15,020 nucleotides of DNA, from positions 1-15,020 of the forward strand of contig JAEMRG010000022.1 in NCBI GenBank assembly GCA_016463455.1, written 5' to 3'. The notes under the pieces were generated by a model. The model was given only the letters and a program-made list of their open reading frames with translations. It had not been told where the DNA came from and did not search any database. Positions 14,122 to 15,020 of this stretch are shown piece after piece. Position 1 is the stretch's first letter, and every line of letters begins with the position of its first letter. The DNA is from Rhodoferax sp. GTDB lineage: Bacteria; Pseudomonadota; Gammaproteobacteria; Burkholderiales; Burkholderiaceae_C. The position numbers and the translations under genes are program-made.

Positions 14122-14343
14122 TCAGTGAGTTTTTGAAACCGGTTGCTGCGCTGAAGCGCCAAATTCAGTGCGCAGTTTTTTTCCTTGTGCATCGATACCC
14201 GGGGCGGGGGAGAAGAATTTATCCTCCCATTCGACTTGCCAGGGCAAGGCCGGCACCTTGACCGTTTGCGATCCAACAGGCATGTCTTTGGTCCTTAATT
14301 GCGGATGTACCATCAGATCCTTCGCGGCGATCTGCCGCTGCAT
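14122..14343 (-). pseudogene. CaiB/BaiF CoA-transferase, C-terminal remnant
   Basis: A 73-codon open frame whose residues match the end of a class III CoA-transferase: AAKDLMVHPQLRTKDMPVG, then KVPALPW, then SPAPGIDAQGKKLRTEFG. The intact CoA-transferase at 8959 has the equivalent HHPQLRT and MPAPACQAPW segments, which supports the identification. About 330 N-terminal residues, including the catalytic aspartate, are missing. An in-frame stop (14347-14349) lies two codons before the only ATG and there is no ribosome site, so it is unlikely to be a functional gene. It sits 17 bases before the EthD gene in the same direction, as the previous member of that operon would. The break coincides with the change to AT-rich DNA. 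Confidence 0.7.
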
Positions 14344-14402
14344 TTTTTAAAATTTTATATCGAAGAAATTTATAACAAAACGCAACTTGAAAGAGACCTT
14401 TA
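14344..14402. other. AT-rich junction between island and flank
   Basis: Fifty-nine bases, mostly A and T, separate the broken CoA-transferase from the hydratase gene. Base composition changes here. It may now supply the promoter for the leftward EthD operon, because the native upstream region was lost with the first gene. I see no clear -35/-10 pair, no hairpin and no insertion-sequence end. Confidence 0.4.
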
Positions 14403-15020
14403 TCATTTGGTAAATCGAAAGGAAACCTTACCCAACATCCCGAAATCAGCTGTTACGAAATCACCTGGTGTGATTTCTAAAGGCGCCATACATGTCCCGG
14501 TAGTTATAAACTCGCCAGCATTAAGACTGATGCCTTGAGAGGAAAGCTCATTTACTAACCAAGTTAGTGCTTTTCGTGGATCTCCTAAAACATTAGCACC
14601 AGATCCTTCACGCTCTAATTCATCGCCATTTTCAGAAATGACTTTAGCACTAACTGAATGTTTACTGAGATCTAAATTTTTCCAATGATCAAGAGACTGT
14701 GAGCCTAAAATAAATTGATGTGCGCATGCGTTATCAGCTAGTAATTGGGCCTCTCCAGCGGTAGTGAAAATTTTGAACCGTGAATTAGGCAGCTCTATTG
14801 AGGGATGCAAACTTCCGACAGCTTGCATGACTTCGTCCTCTGAGTACTCAAGGTCACGTGAAACTAAAGTTGAATTCAAACAGAAAGCAATCTCTGGTTC
14901 TGCAACTCTCATCCAATTACCTACCAAAGAAACCTCGCCCCCATCTTGAAAAATTTGACCCGATAGAATGCGACCTGCTAAAGGTCCATTAACGTTAATA
15001 TGCGCTTGCCCCATAGGGCT
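14403..15020 (-). CDS. 2-keto-4-pentenoate hydratase (MhpD/FAH superfamily), N-terminus outside window
   Basis: The open frame continues through the right edge (two more codons lie before the internal ATG at 15012-15014), so about 50-60 N-terminal residues are missing compared with the usual 255-265. Visible family features are the GQ..INVNGPLAGRIL segment, AEPEIAFCLN (metal-binding glutamates), AVGSLHPSIELPNSRF, LLADNACAHQFILG, NVLGDPRKALTWLVNEL, TTGTCMAPLEITPGD and the ending ADFGMLGKVSFRF. These hydratases add water to 2-hydroxy-dienoates in meta-cleavage pathways, and related proteins act as decarboxylases or hydrolases of 2-keto acids. Codon use is AT-rich (many AAT, TTA, AAA), unlike genes at 843-14104. 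It is therefore probably host DNA and not necessarily part of the pathway. It ends 59 bases before the junction with the broken CoA-transferase. Confidence 0.88.
   Translation of the reverse strand, partial: SPMGQAHINVNGPLAGRILSGQIFQDGGEVSLVGNWMRVAEPEIAFCLNSTLVSRDLEYSEDEVMQAVGSLHPSIELPNSRFKIFTTAGEAQLLADNACAHQFILGSQSLDHWKNLDLSKHSVSAKVISENGDELEREGSGANVLGDPRKALTWLVNELSSQGISLNAGEFITTGTCMAPLEITPGDFVTADFGMLGKVSFRFTK

Noticed and set aside
14377..14390. Second copy of the palindrome half-site (AAAACGCAACTTG)
   Set aside because: It matches only part of one arm and has no inverted partner, so it may be chance.
1..15020. CRISPR array, prophage structural genes, toxin-antitoxin or defence system
   Set aside because: No regularly spaced repeats and no such protein families were seen on either strand.

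Overview
The window looks like a catabolic gene island in a betaproteobacterium, most likely of the order Burkholderiales. The genes themselves suggest this: a Tat-exported nitrate/sulfonate-type binding protein, LysR, CaiB/BaiF, SMP-30, DUF1330 and EthD proteins. No rRNA, tRNA or core gene fixes the taxon. The central part (about 640-14345) is GC-rich. The left flank (about 97-640) and the right flank (about 14345-15020) are visibly AT-richer: 14581-14640 has 24 G/C of 60, while 9721-9780 has 38 of 60. This points to a transferred block set in a lower-GC chromosome.

Left edge (1-842): the first codons of a Rid-family gene on the minus strand, then non-coding AT-rich DNA, then two short gene relics on the plus strand. 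One is the C-terminus of a tyrosine recombinase with in-frame stops. The other is the C-terminus of an IS6-like transposase.

Centre-left (843-8911): two divergent transcription units share one short intergenic region that carries a perfect 12-bp inverted repeat (2998-3027). Leftward run an SMP-30 lactonase and an enolase-superfamily (mandelate racemase type) sugar-acid dehydratase. Rightward run an SDR dehydrogenase, a complete TauT/SsuABC-type importer (two permeases, ATPase, Tat-dependent binding protein), a YihU-like beta-hydroxyacid dehydrogenase and a DUF1330 protein. Together these could import a polar acid or sugar, oxidise it to a lactone, open the lactone, dehydrate the aldonate to a 2-keto-3-deoxy acid, and reduce or oxidise a three-carbon product. 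The importer type and the YihU-like motif raise the possibility of a sulfonated sugar; this is inference.

Centre-right (8959-14104): a tightly packed minus-strand operon reads EthD protein, SDR, ApnL-like (D-apionate lactonase family) protein, LysR regulator, class III CoA-transferase. Gaps are short or ATGA/TTGA overlaps. Just upstream sits the C-terminal remnant of a second CoA-transferase (14122-14343), cut off where base composition changes. The operon has therefore probably lost its first gene at the island junction. The two blocks converge at 8911/8959 over a hairpin.

Right edge (14403-15020): the C-terminal three quarters of a 2-keto-4-pentenoate hydratase-like gene with AT-rich codons, probably belonging to the recipient chromosome.
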